Assembly (NCBI GenBank): GCA_029262995.1
Contig: JAJCYH010000026.1
Location: forward strand, 1-64,000
From: Saprospiraceae bacterium
GTDB lineage: Bacteria > Bacteroidota > Bacteroidia > Chitinophagales > Saprospiraceae
Direction of reading: 5' to 3'
Length of the DNA: 64,000 nucleotides
The notes under the pieces are model-generated. The model searched no databases, was not told where the DNA came from, and was given only the letters and a program-made list of their open reading frames with translations. Of this stretch, positions 17,302 through 26,322 are shown piece by piece (positions within the stretch are counted from its first letter, which is position 1; each line of letters starts with the position of its first letter). Made by a program: the position numbers and the translations under genes.

Positions 17302-18345
17302 CTAGGTGTTCATTTGCTTTCTAAACTCCGTAGGAGTAAGATTTGTAATCTGTTTGAATGCTTTGTTAAAAGGTGCAAGAGAATTATAACCCACCAGATA
17401 AGCGATCTCCAGAATTGTCATTTCACTCATCTGTGGATTATTTAAAATATTACATGCCTCAGATATCCGGTAGGAGTGCAAGTAGTCATTAAAATTTTTA
17501 TATCCTAAATGCTGATTGATTGTTTGCCTTAACTTATATTCTTTGACACCTAGTTTTTCAGACAACAAACGTATCGTCAATCCCTCTGTTTTCCAATATT
17601 GTTCAAGTTCCATTATTGCTTCTAACTCTTTCATAACCGGTGCAGGAAGCAAGCTTACTTTGGTATCATCCTTCCTTCTATTTACTCTAATAGATATTAA
17701 CCCATTCCGGAACTCAAGTAATGAACTGGCAAAATAAAAACTCAAAATGGCTATCAAGCTTTTCTGAATCATTTTTAAAAACCCTGGAATACTGATACCT
17801 GCAAATGCTATTTCAGAGACTAAAGTAATTGCTATTAATCCTGCTGTGTAATAAATAAACGTGTTTCTAAACCTTAACCTATTAATCAACAGGTCCCCAT
17901 CTCTTCCTTTTGCTGCTACAACTATTCCCAGTACCAAAAATGAAATTGGCAATATATACCGAGACAAATAGAATATTCTTAGAAGAGAATTACTTATTGA
18001 AAATCTTGATATTTCATCTATATAATAAAATGATATTTGCACCAATAGGAATAGTCCTAGTAGCATCAATATTCTACTATTTAATTCAAAATCATCTTCA
18101 AAAATTGAAAGGCTTAATAACCAAAAAGCAAATGGTAAGCTTATCGCAAAAATCAATAGTAAATAAAATAAAAAAGAATTCGCCAGATAATAGTCTTCAA
18201 TTAAAACGTATGCTATTAAACAAATTATAAAATAAACAAAGCTTATCTTAAATTCATACGCCAAGCTTTCTCTAAGAATTACCAATCCCAATAATATTAA
18301 ACATCCGGATGTAAGAAGATTTATTATTTCTAATACTTGGCTCAA
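17302..18345 (-). CDS. membrane-bound AraC-family regulator
   Basis: 347 residues. Seven or so membrane helices in 1-210, then an AraC/XylS DNA-binding domain at about 245-347: LTIRLLSEKLGVKEYKLRQTI is the first helix-turn-helix and ILEIAYLVGYNSLAPFNKAFK the second, followed by TPTEFRKQ. TTG start; an in-frame TAA two codons upstream leaves no earlier start. Regulators of this form sit in the inner membrane of Bacteroidota and often control neighbouring envelope genes. It lies 100 bp upstream of the TonB-like gene, same strand, so that run is a candidate target. Confidence 0.85.
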   Translation of the reverse strand: MSQVLEIINLLTSGCLILLGLVILRESLAYEFKISFVYFIICLIAYVLIEDYYLANSFLFYLLLIFAISLPFAFWLLSLSIFEDDFELNSRILMLLGLFLLVQISFYYIDEISRFSISNSLLRIFYLSRYILPISFLVLGIVVAAKGRDGDLLINRLRFRNTFIYYTAGLIAITLVSEIAFAGISIPGFLKMIQKSLIAILSFYFASSLLEFRNGLISIRVNRRKDDTKVSLLPAPVMKELEAIMELEQYWKTEGLTIRLLSEKLGVKEYKLRQTINQHLGYKNFNDYLHSYRISEACNILNNPQMSEMTILEIAYLVGYNSLAPFNKAFKQITNLTPTEFRKQMNT

Positions 18346-18416
18346 TGATTACTTTTATTCTATAAAGTTAATCTTTGAACTTAATTTAAATGCATAAATT
18401 TAAAGAGTTGTAATAT

Positions 18417-19460
18417 CTATTCTATATACCTTGGAATGTAGAAGACCATTATATTGGATTCCAATTTGCCTGCACAATTTAACTCATGCTGAACAGCTGA
18501 CCTTCTATTTTTGGCAGATCTGACAGTTTGCTTCCCAAAATCGTATCTAAAGAAAAACATATCACAACGACTATCCCCTTTACTGATATATTTATCATCA
18601 ATGTTTACATCAATAGATTGCCCCTCTGAATCTCCTTGATAAAATACATCATGAATATTAATTACTTGGTAACCCCGTTGTTCAAAAGTCCTTTCTGAAA
18701 GCCAACAAATATTTGTAAAATGTCATTAATCTTCGAAATACAATCATAATGTGAAGGCAAATAAAGCATTTGCGTTAAGCGAATTTGACCACCGATCATT
18801 CCAATCAATAGAAATAATCAAACAATAGCTCAATCTATTTAAGTCTTTGATGTTTACTGGCTTGACAACCACATATTCTTCATCCTGTTCTTGAATTATT
18901 CCAAATATTTTTTTAATGTAAACACTTGCTCCCCCTCAATATCTCTTGCTCTAATCTTATACCTAAGGAATAATTCCATTGGTCATTATAAAAGGAGTAG
19001 TTGGCATGAACAACTTGAAATTATTCGTCATAAACAAATTGATTACTCAGTCCATTATTATAGATTTTAACCTATATCTTGTTCATCATAATAATCCAAT
19101 CAGGATGCACATTCGCATTATATTGAAAACAATTAGTACTCGTGCGTGTGTCTGTTAACTGATACAATTAAAGTCCACCATCAGAACGTTCAAAATCTAT
19201 TTCAGATATAGAAATCTTTTCATCCTTATAAGTTATATATGAAAGACGGAAAACGCTTTCCATTGAAAGTATTTCAATTTCGAATTTTCTAAAATCACCA
19301 GTTACATCAGCTTTAATCAATGTCCTGGCAGTAGAAAAGTGAAGGACATTTACAATAGGCAGAGGTTCATTGTTTTATCCACAACATAGACAGAGAAATT
19401 GTTTTATCTTGTTAACATTGTTGAGCCTAAAAACAAGATGACAGCTGCAGTCCTTATCAT
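18417..19460 (-). pseudogene. decayed exported-protein gene
   Basis: Read leftward, stretches of good coding sequence appear in different frames: a weak leader (ATG at 19458-19460), then VTGDFRKFEIEILSMESVFRLSY, stop, NCFQYNANVHPDWIIMM, stop, and near the end CWLSERTFEQRGYQVINIHDVF and DMFFFRYDFGKQT, finishing PRYIE before TAG at 18417-18419. Several stops and frameshifts separate them. Family not recognised. It accounts for most of the 1.2 kb gap between the AraC and SCP2 genes. Confidence 0.5.
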
Positions 19461-19574
19461 TGTTATTTTTTGTATAAAAATGATATGCCTTAGGCAGTTT
19501 TAATAGTAATTATAAGACAGTAGTTGATTGTGCTTTCTAAATGAACAACTGCAATTAGCCTTATTAAAAAACGA

Positions 19575-19871
19575 TTACCCGATCAAGCTTTGAAGTTTCA
19601 TCGCCAAACCCATATCCCCTGATATTTTTATCTTTCCGCCCATGACAGCCATCATTGGGTTCAAATCACCTGATTGAAGTTTTTGTAATGTCTCAAAGGA
19701 TGTGCTTATTGTACAATCTGCATCTTTGTCTTCTGCTGTAACTACATTACTATCTCCTGATCCATCAATATAAATAGCATGATCGTCAAGTACAAATTTA
19801 ATAGTCCCTCCAATAGGTTCTGTATTTCCTGCTTGCTTATTAAACTGTTCTAATACTGCTTCTAAATTCAT
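19575..19871 (-). CDS. SCP2 sterol/lipid-binding domain protein
   Basis: 98 residues, essentially one SCP2 domain: GTIKFVLDDHAIYIDGSG, DADCTISTSFETLQKLQSGDLNPMMAVMGGKIKISGD broken as TISTSFETLQKL, NPMMAVMGGKIKI and GDMGLAMKLQSLI. Binds acyl chains or sterol-like lipids; in bacteria it is often paired with acyl-CoA enzymes as a carrier or shield. Cytoplasmic, no leader. It follows the acyl-CoA dehydrogenase gene by 18 bp, so the two are probably co-transcribed. Confidence 0.93.
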   Translation of the reverse strand: MNLEAVLEQFNKQAGNTEPIGGTIKFVLDDHAIYIDGSGDSNVVTAEDKDADCTISTSFETLQKLQSGDLNPMMAVMGGKIKISGDMGLAMKLQSLIG

Positions 19872-19889
19872 TGTTATATTCTTTAATCA

Positions 19890-21707
19890 TTATTCTGTTA
19901 AAGTGGCTTTGTTTTTTTCTTTGATCGTTAATGCATCTGGATGCATTAATGTCAATGCCAAACCCTCAATTTTAGTTAATTCATACTTATAATAAAACTT
20001 CATCGTATGGATTTTGTTTTCATAAAATGCGTTTCCATACACTTCTTTTCCATTAATCTGAGCTATATGTGCACGCAATCCAATTTTCAACCACTGCCAT
20101 CCAATCACGATATTCGACATCAACTCCATGAAAGGGGTAGCATCTGCAATAAACCTCTCATGGTCACCATTCATTGCAAATTGTAACAAATGCATAAGAA
20201 CAGTCTCTAACTTTTTTGAAGCTGTTTTCAACTGATCAGCATATGGCTTTAGTAGATCAAAGGCTACTGCTTCTTTTATTGTATAAATAATTTCTTTGGT
20301 TAATAACTTTAAGGCCTCTCCATTTTGCATGACAATTTTTCTTCCCAACAAATCCAAAGACTGAATCCCGGTAGTACCTTCGTAAATGGCCATTATTCTA
20401 ATATCACGATAATATTGTTCCAAAGGAAAGTCAGTACAATACCCATACCCTCCCAAGATCTGCATACCATTGCTGATCGAAATCTGACCCATCTCAGAAG
20501 GGTAGGTTTTGGCAATAGGTGTAATCAATTCTAATAATAAATGATATTTTTTTCTTTCTTCATCAGATTCTGACACCTTTGAAAGGTCATGATAATAGGA
20601 GGCATTTAAAAGTAATGAAAGTGCGCCTTCTGAAATTGATTTTTGAAGTAATAACATTCTTCTCACATCAGGATGGTCTATGATGGTTGTTTGCTCCTCG
20701 TCAGTATTTTTCTTACCTCCCGATAATACCCTTCTACCTTGTGGTCTTTCCTTGGCATATTGTAATGATGCATAATACGCTGCTGTAGCAGTTGAAGCGG
20801 CAGTCAAACCAACATCTATTCTCGCACCGTTCATCATAAGAAACATACACTTAAGTCCTTTATTCTCCGGACCGATGAGCCATCCTTTACATAAAGACTT
20901 TTCACCAAACACTAAATGCGTTGTGCAATATCCTCGCTGACCCATCTTTTGAAAATCAGCTGTAGTAATGACATCATTTGGAAGTAAATTGCCTTCGTCA
21001 GATAGAATGTACTTAGGAACGACAAACAAGGAAATTCCTTTTGTTCCTTTTGGTGCACCCTCTATTCTAGCCAAAACTAAGTGAACAAAGTTTTCACAAT
21101 ACTCATGATCCCCTCCCGAAATGAATATTTTCTGCCCTTTAATAGAATAGGAACCATCGGCTTGGGATTCTGCACTTGTTGTTATATCTGAAAGGGAACT
21201 TCCTGCTTGAGGCTCAGTCAAACACATAGTACCACCCCATTTTCCTTCTATCATTTTGGGAACATAAGTATCAATTAAGTCCTGAGTTCCAAAGTTCACA
21301 ATTAATTGAGCTGCTCCGCTTGTAAGACCTGGATAGCCCGTCAAACTATTGTTAGCGCATTGACCAATATGTGCTAATGCTGATTCAATAACATGGGGAA
21401 GCTGCATTCCACCATGCTCATAGTCAAATGTAGAACCTATTGTTCCATTTTGACCTGCATATTCCATCATTTTTTCTACAGCTTCATGTACATGAATTTT
21501 ACCATCTTTAAAATAGGCAGGAGACTTGTCCATTTCCTTGAATACCGGATACATAAACTGGTCAGCAAACGACTTTGTTGAGTCTAGCAAAAGGTCAAAA
21601 GACGCCTTATCATAGTCTTTAAATCGATCATATTTAAGAAGCTGCTGTACATCTAAAACTTCATGAATTAGAAATCTTAATGTATCCATTGACATATATT
21701 GTGCCAT
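19890..21707 (-). CDS. acyl-CoA dehydrogenase with C-terminal extension
   Basis: 605 residues, the long form with an extra C-terminal domain (PF12806-like). FAD and substrate motifs: LTEPQAGSSLSDI (about 157-170), KIFISGGDH (about 192), and YEGTTGIQSLDLLGRK (about 440) carrying the catalytic Glu and FAD-binding region. Catalyses the first step of beta-oxidation, making trans-2-enoyl-CoA. Divergent from the fadN-type gene 148 bp away, which performs the next two steps. A shared operator is suggested by an inverted repeat in the gap. Confidence 0.93.
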   Translation of the reverse strand: MAQYMSMDTLRFLIHEVLDVQQLLKYDRFKDYDKASFDLLLDSTKSFADQFMYPVFKEMDKSPAYFKDGKIHVHEAVEKMMEYAGQNGTIGSTFDYEHGGMQLPHVIESALAHIGQCANNSLTGYPGLTSGAAQLIVNFGTQDLIDTYVPKMIEGKWGGTMCLTEPQAGSSLSDITTSAESQADGSYSIKGQKIFISGGDHEYCENFVHLVLARIEGAPKGTKGISLFVVPKYILSDEGNLLPNDVITTADFQKMGQRGYCTTHLVFGEKSLCKGWLIGPENKGLKCMFLMMNGARIDVGLTAASTATAAYYASLQYAKERPQGRRVLSGGKKNTDEEQTTIIDHPDVRRMLLLQKSISEGALSLLLNASYYHDLSKVSESDEERKKYHLLLELITPIAKTYPSEMGQISISNGMQILGGYGYCTDFPLEQYYRDIRIMAIYEGTTGIQSLDLLGRKIVMQNGEALKLLTKEIIYTIKEAVAFDLLKPYADQLKTASKKLETVLMHLLQFAMNGDHERFIADATPFMELMSNIVIGWQWLKIGLRAHIAQINGKEVYGNAFYENKIHTMKFYYKYELTKIEGLALTLMHPDALTIKEKNKATLTE

Positions 21708-21760
21708 ATCTTACTTGTTTTAAGCTTTATTCACTCTAAATTTAAACTAAAATTATGCTT

Positions 21761-21822
21761 ATTTCGTTTCTTTACTTGAAGTTAAATTTTTAATTTTCTA
21801 AATTCAACTGATCAAACGAAAT
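21761..21822. promoter_or_regulatory. inverted repeat in divergent beta-oxidation promoter
   Basis: ATTTCGTTT (21761-21769) and AAACGAAAT (21814-21822) are perfect nine-base inverses, 44 bases apart, in the gap between the two divergent beta-oxidation genes. Such spaced half-sites could be bound by a regulator of both. Two nine-mers this AT-rich may also arise by chance, so support is modest. Confidence 0.35.
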
Positions 21823-21855
21823 TGCATCAATTTCATTTTTTAAAATATTAGAATC

Positions 21856-24258
21856 ATGACCTACCGAATAAAAAAAGCTGCTGTACTTGGATCTGGAGTG
21901 ATGGGATCAGGAATTGCTTGTCATCTAGCGAATATCGGCATTGAAGTTTTATTGCTTGATATTGTACCCTTCGATCTAAAGGAAAAGCATTTAAACAACA
22001 AAGAAGCGAGAAACAGCATTGTCAATACGGCACTAAAAAAAGCAATCAAATCAAAACCTGCTTCCCTATATTCTCCTGAATTCGCCAGTAGAATTAAAAC
22101 AGGAAATTTTGATGATGACTTTGAGAAAATTAAAGAGGCTGATTGGATTGTAGAAGTTGTAGTAGAAAATCTTGAAATAAAAAAATCCATTTTTCAAAAG
22201 CTTGAAGCCTATAGAAAAGAGGATGCACTGATCTCTTCAAACACTTCCAGCATACCAATTAACTTGTTGGCAGAAGGCAGAAGTAAAGAGTTCCAAAAAC
22301 ATTTTTGTGGAACGCATTTTTTTAATCCCGCCAGATACATGCCTTTAATGGAAGTTATTCCTCATAAAGGAACTGATCAGAAAGTTACAGATTTTTTCAT
22401 GCATTTTGGTGATGTATTTCTAGGTAAAGAAACTGTCTTATGCAAGGATACTCCTGCATTTATTGCCAATCGAATAGGTGTAATGTCTGGCTTAAAAATG
22501 TTTCAACTCACCGATAAATATGAATTGAGAATTGAAGAAGTTGATGCTTTGACGGGAACATTAATCAATCGTCCCAATACTGCTACATTCAGGCTTCAAG
22601 ATCTAGTTGGAATTGATACTAGTGAAAAGGTAAGTCGATTTGTTTTGAATAACTGTAAGGATGATGAGTTTATCGATAGTATTGAATCCAAAGAAAATCC
22701 AAAATACATCGACTTCCTCATTAAGAACAAATTCTTTGGTAAAAAATCAGGCAAAGGCTTCTACGAAAAAACCAATGAAAAAGATGAAGCTGGTAATACC
22801 ATAATTAATGCCCTCAATCTTCAGACTTTAAAGTATGAGCCCTCAATATCACCAAAATCGGAAGTTGTTAAATCCGCAAAAAAAATAGAAGTATTTGACA
22901 AAAGAATAAATACACTTCTTGATGGTTCCGAGAAAGAAAATAACTTTCTTAAAGATTATTTTTCTTCCCTATTATCTTATTCATCAAACAGAGTTCCTGA
23001 AATATCTGATGATTTATATAGTATTGATGATGCAATGAGAGCAGGTTATATGTGGGGCTATGGACCATTCGAATACTGGGATCAAATAGGCCTTGAAAAG
23101 GGCATATCATTAATCGAAGAGCGTGGTAATAAATTAGCCGCTTGGGTAACAGAGATGCTAAAAGAAGGAATAACAAGTTTCTATAGAGTACATAATGGTG
23201 CTAAACAATATTATGACTGGGAAGATAAATCCTATAAAAATGTTCCTGGAAGTGATTCACTTATCATCCTTGACAATTACCGAGATAAAACACCTATCAT
23301 TAAAAACAGTGAATGCACAGTTCATGATATTGGATCAGGCGTTATGTGTTTGGAATTTCAGACTAAAAGCAATGCTATCGGTTCAGGAATAGGTGAAGCA
23401 TTATATGAGGCTGTGAAAAAAGCTGAAGAAGAAGGTTGGAACGGCGTTGTAATAGGCAACAATGCGAAAAACTTTACTGTAGGTGCCAATTTAATGAATG
23501 TGGGGATGTTAGCCATGCAGAAAGATTTCAAAACCCTTGACAAAATGGTCAATGACTTTCAGCAACTAACTATGTATTTAAGAACCTCAAAAGTTCCTGT
23601 AGTCGTCGCTACACAAGGGTATGTTTTTGGTGGTGGATGTGAAATATCAATGCATTGCGATGCGGGAATTTTTGCTGCTGAATCCTATATCGGCTTGGTA
23701 GAAGTAGGTGTTGGTCTAATACCAGGTGGTGGTGGAACCAAAGAGATGGCGGTAAGAGCTTCAGATAGTTTTTTTGAAGGAGATGTTCAAATACCTACAC
23801 TTATTGAGCATTTCAAACCAATTGCAACTGCGACAGTGGTAACCTCAGCATACGAAGCATATAACCATCACTTATTGTTAAAGACTAAAGATGAAGTTTG
23901 CTTAAAGTCTGCTAACAACCTAAACTTGGCCAAAGAAAAAGTAGTGGCACTATCAAAAAATTATATCGCTGGTATCAAAAGAGATGATATTACTGTCCTA
24001 GGTCGAACAGGACTATCTGCATTATACACTGCTATTAATGAGTTCAGATTGGGTAATTACATGTCTGATTATGATGTCGAAATCGCAAGAAAAGTAGCTT
24101 ATGTAATGTGCGGAGGTGATTTGACAGGAACTCAAAAGGTAAGTGAGCAGTATTTGCTTGATATTGAAAGAGAAGCATTTTTGAATCTTCTTGGACAACA
24201 AAAGACACTAGACAGGATTCAAAATATATTGATGTATAATAAACCATTAAGAAATTAA
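21856..24258 (+). CDS. fadN: 3-hydroxyacyl-CoA dehydrogenase / enoyl-CoA hydratase
   Basis: 800 residues in FadN order. Residues 10-25 (GSGVMGSGIACHLANI) are the NAD-binding Rossmann loop; HFFNPARYMPLMEV (about 153-166) and DTPAFIANRIG (about 198-208) belong to the dehydrogenase; a second dehydrogenase C-domain reads GYMWGYGPFEYWDQ. The crotonase half is C-terminal: GYVFGGGCEISMHCD and VEVGVGLIPGGGGTKEMA. Performs hydration and oxidation in beta-oxidation. The B. subtilis FadN is of similar size and order. The thiolase gene follows after 49 bp. Confidence 0.93.
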   Translation: MTYRIKKAAVLGSGVMGSGIACHLANIGIEVLLLDIVPFDLKEKHLNNKEARNSIVNTALKKAIKSKPASLYSPEFASRIKTGNFDDDFEKIKEADWIVEVVVENLEIKKSIFQKLEAYRKEDALISSNTSSIPINLLAEGRSKEFQKHFCGTHFFNPARYMPLMEVIPHKGTDQKVTDFFMHFGDVFLGKETVLCKDTPAFIANRIGVMSGLKMFQLTDKYELRIEEVDALTGTLINRPNTATFRLQDLVGIDTSEKVSRFVLNNCKDDEFIDSIESKENPKYIDFLIKNKFFGKKSGKGFYEKTNEKDEAGNTIINALNLQTLKYEPSISPKSEVVKSAKKIEVFDKRINTLLDGSEKENNFLKDYFSSLLSYSSNRVPEISDDLYSIDDAMRAGYMWGYGPFEYWDQIGLEKGISLIEERGNKLAAWVTEMLKEGITSFYRVHNGAKQYYDWEDKSYKNVPGSDSLIILDNYRDKTPIIKNSECTVHDIGSGVMCLEFQTKSNAIGSGIGEALYEAVKKAEEEGWNGVVIGNNAKNFTVGANLMNVGMLAMQKDFKTLDKMVNDFQQLTMYLRTSKVPVVVATQGYVFGGGCEISMHCDAGIFAAESYIGLVEVGVGLIPGGGGTKEMAVRASDSFFEGDVQIPTLIEHFKPIATATVVTSAYEAYNHHLLLKTKDEVCLKSANNLNLAKEKVVALSKNYIAGIKRDDITVLGRTGLSALYTAINEFRLGNYMSDYDVEIARKVAYVMCGGDLTGTQKVSEQYLLDIEREAFLNLLGQQKTLDRIQNILMYNKPLRN

Positions 24259-24307
24259 ATCCCCTTATAAATTAACTACAAAACCCATTGTATAAAACAA
24301 TAAAATT

Positions 24308-25480
24308 ATGGACGCATATATCATAACCGGATTTCGTTCCGCTGTTGGTAAAGCCAAAAAAGGTGGCTTCAAAAATTACAGATCCGATGACTTAGCTGTA
24401 GACATCATAAAGCATCTTGTTAAAAATGTCCCATTACTCGACCCGAAGGAAGTAGATGATGTCATTGTGGGCTGCGCAAATCCAGAAGGAGAACAAGGAC
24501 TTCAGATAGGTAGACTTATTTCCGCCAGAGCCTTGGGAAAAGAAGTTCCTGGAATAACCATCAATAGATACTGTGCATCTGGTTTAGAAGCTATTTCAAT
24601 GGCCGTTTGCAAAATAAATGCTGGGTTTGGTCATGTTTATATTGCTGGTGGTGCTGAAAGCATGAGTATGATTCCAATGACTGGGTACAAATTTGCGCCA
24701 AGCTATAAAGCCAATATAGAAAACATTAACTACCACGTAAGCATGGGTGCAACAGCTGAAGCAGTTTCCAAAAAATATAGTATAACCAGAGAACAAGCTG
24801 ATGCATTTTCATTGTCATCACACCAAAAAGCTGCACATGCAATAGACAATGGATTTTTTAAGAAAGAAATTGTGCCTATTACTGTTGAGGATGTTACCGT
24901 TGTTGATGGCAAACGAACTGAATCAAGCCATGTGGTAGATACAGATGAAGGTGTTAGAAGAGATACTTCACTAGAAGGGTTGGCCCGATTACGACCAGCT
25001 TTCAAATTAAATGGTGTAGTTACAGCTGGTAACTCTTCGCAAACATCCGATGGTGCCGCTTTTACACTCGTTGCAAGTGAAGAATTTGTGAAAAAAAACA
25101 ACATTGAACCCATTGCCAGACTCATAGCATGCAGTGTAGGAGGTGTTGATCCTTTGTATATGGGAATGGGACCTTGTGTAGCAATTCCCAAAGCACTTAA
25201 ACAAGCTGGTCTTTCACTATCACAAATTGAACTTACAGAATTAAACGAAGCTTTTGCTGCTCAAGCTTTGGCAGTAATACAGGAAGCGGGTCTCGATCCC
25301 AATACAGTAAATGTAAATGGCGGAGCCATAGCCTTAGGTCACCCCTTGGGATGTACTGGTGCCAAATTAAGTATTCAGCTGCTTAATGAAATGAAAAGAA
25401 GAAATCAAAAATACGGAATGGTGACAGCATGCGTTGGTGGAGGTCAGGGAATAGCAGGAATATTTGAAAGGCTTAAATAA
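24308..25480 (+). CDS. fadA: acetyl-CoA C-acyltransferase (thiolase)
   Basis: 390 residues, full length. Nucleophile Cys89 in NRYCASGLEAI; GGAIALGHPLGCTG (about 343-356) holds the His, and ACVGGGQG (about 376) the second Cys. Cleaves 3-ketoacyl-CoA to acetyl-CoA and a shortened acyl-CoA, the last step of the beta-oxidation cycle. Placed between fadN and an SDR gene in a rightward run, eight bases before the latter. Confidence 0.95.
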   Translation: MDAYIITGFRSAVGKAKKGGFKNYRSDDLAVDIIKHLVKNVPLLDPKEVDDVIVGCANPEGEQGLQIGRLISARALGKEVPGITINRYCASGLEAISMAVCKINAGFGHVYIAGGAESMSMIPMTGYKFAPSYKANIENINYHVSMGATAEAVSKKYSITREQADAFSLSSHQKAAHAIDNGFFKKEIVPITVEDVTVVDGKRTESSHVVDTDEGVRRDTSLEGLARLRPAFKLNGVVTAGNSSQTSDGAAFTLVASEEFVKKNNIEPIARLIACSVGGVDPLYMGMGPCVAIPKALKQAGLSLSQIELTELNEAFAAQALAVIQEAGLDPNTVNVNGGAIALGHPLGCTGAKLSIQLLNEMKRRNQKYGMVTACVGGGQGIAGIFERLK

Positions 25481-25488
25481 TTCTTGTA

Positions 25489-26259
25489 ATGACAGAAATC
25501 AGTGATTTGTTTTCATTAAAAGACAAAGTAGCAATCATCACCGGAGCTTCAAAGGGAATCGGTAAGGCAATTGCCATTGTACTTGCTAAAGCTGGTGCCC
25601 ACGTTGTTGTAAGTAGCCGAAACCAAGAAGCTATAGACGCTGTAGCTCAAGAAATTATTCATTCTGGTTATTCAGCTAGTGCCATTGCTTGTCATGTAAG
25701 TTCTAAAGATCAACTTGAAAATTTGGTTAATCATACCTTAAGCCAATTTGGCTCCATAGATATTCTTGTCAACAATGCCGCAACAAGCCCATACTTCGGA
25801 CCATTGGAAAACTTTCCTGATGATGCTTACGATAAAATAATGAACGTCAACCTTAAGGCTTGTATGCAACTTGCAAACATGGTTCATCCCCATATGAAAA
25901 AAGTAGGTGATGGAAGTATAATAAATATTTCTTCTGTTGAAGGACAGAAACCAACTTCTGGGCTTTCGGTCTATAGCATAAGTAAGGCAGGCCTAATTAT
26001 GTTGACTAAAGCTCAAGCCAGAGAATGGGGAAAAGATGGCATTAGAAGCAATGTGATTTGTCCTGGACTCATTAAAACTAAATTCAGTCAGACCATTTGG
26101 CAAAATGAAAAATTCTTAAATCAATTCATTTCTTCTCTTCCTGCAGGAAGAATGGCGAAAGCAGATGAGCTTTCCGGCCTGGCACTGCTTTTGGCATCTA
26201 ATGCCTCTAGCTACTGTACTGGTACAGTATTTAATGTTGATGGAGGATATTTGACTTAG
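25489..26259 (+). CDS. SDR-family oxidoreductase
   Basis: 256 residues, classical short-chain dehydrogenase. ITGASKGIGKAI (about 17-28) binds the nucleotide, NNAATSP (about 94) follows, IINISSVEG carries the catalytic Ser and YSISKAG the Tyr-x-x-x-Lys. FNVDGGYL closes the fold. SSR after the first strand suggests NADP use but this is weak. Similar to ketoacyl reductases and DHRS4-like enzymes. Context (thiolase before, acyl-CoA dehydrogenase after) suggests a 3-hydroxy- or keto-acyl substrate. Confidence 0.9.
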   Translation: MTEISDLFSLKDKVAIITGASKGIGKAIAIVLAKAGAHVVVSSRNQEAIDAVAQEIIHSGYSASAIACHVSSKDQLENLVNHTLSQFGSIDILVNNAATSPYFGPLENFPDDAYDKIMNVNLKACMQLANMVHPHMKKVGDGSIINISSVEGQKPTSGLSVYSISKAGLIMLTKAQAREWGKDGIRSNVICPGLIKTKFSQTIWQNEKFLNQFISSLPAGRMAKADELSGLALLLASNASSYCTGTVFNVDGGYLT

Positions 26260-26299
26260 ATGGCAATGCTTTTATTTTAATATATTAGTTCTTATTTCA

Positions 26300-26317
26300 A
26301 TTGTCTCATTTGACAAT
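26300..26317. promoter_or_regulatory. 18-bp dyad before second acyl-CoA dehydrogenase
   Basis: ATTGTC-TCATTT-GACAAT is a perfect six-base dyad whose right arm ends five bases before the next ATG. Could be an operator or a hairpin masking the start. Low confidence because the arms are short. Confidence 0.3.
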
Positions 26318-26322
26318 ACATT

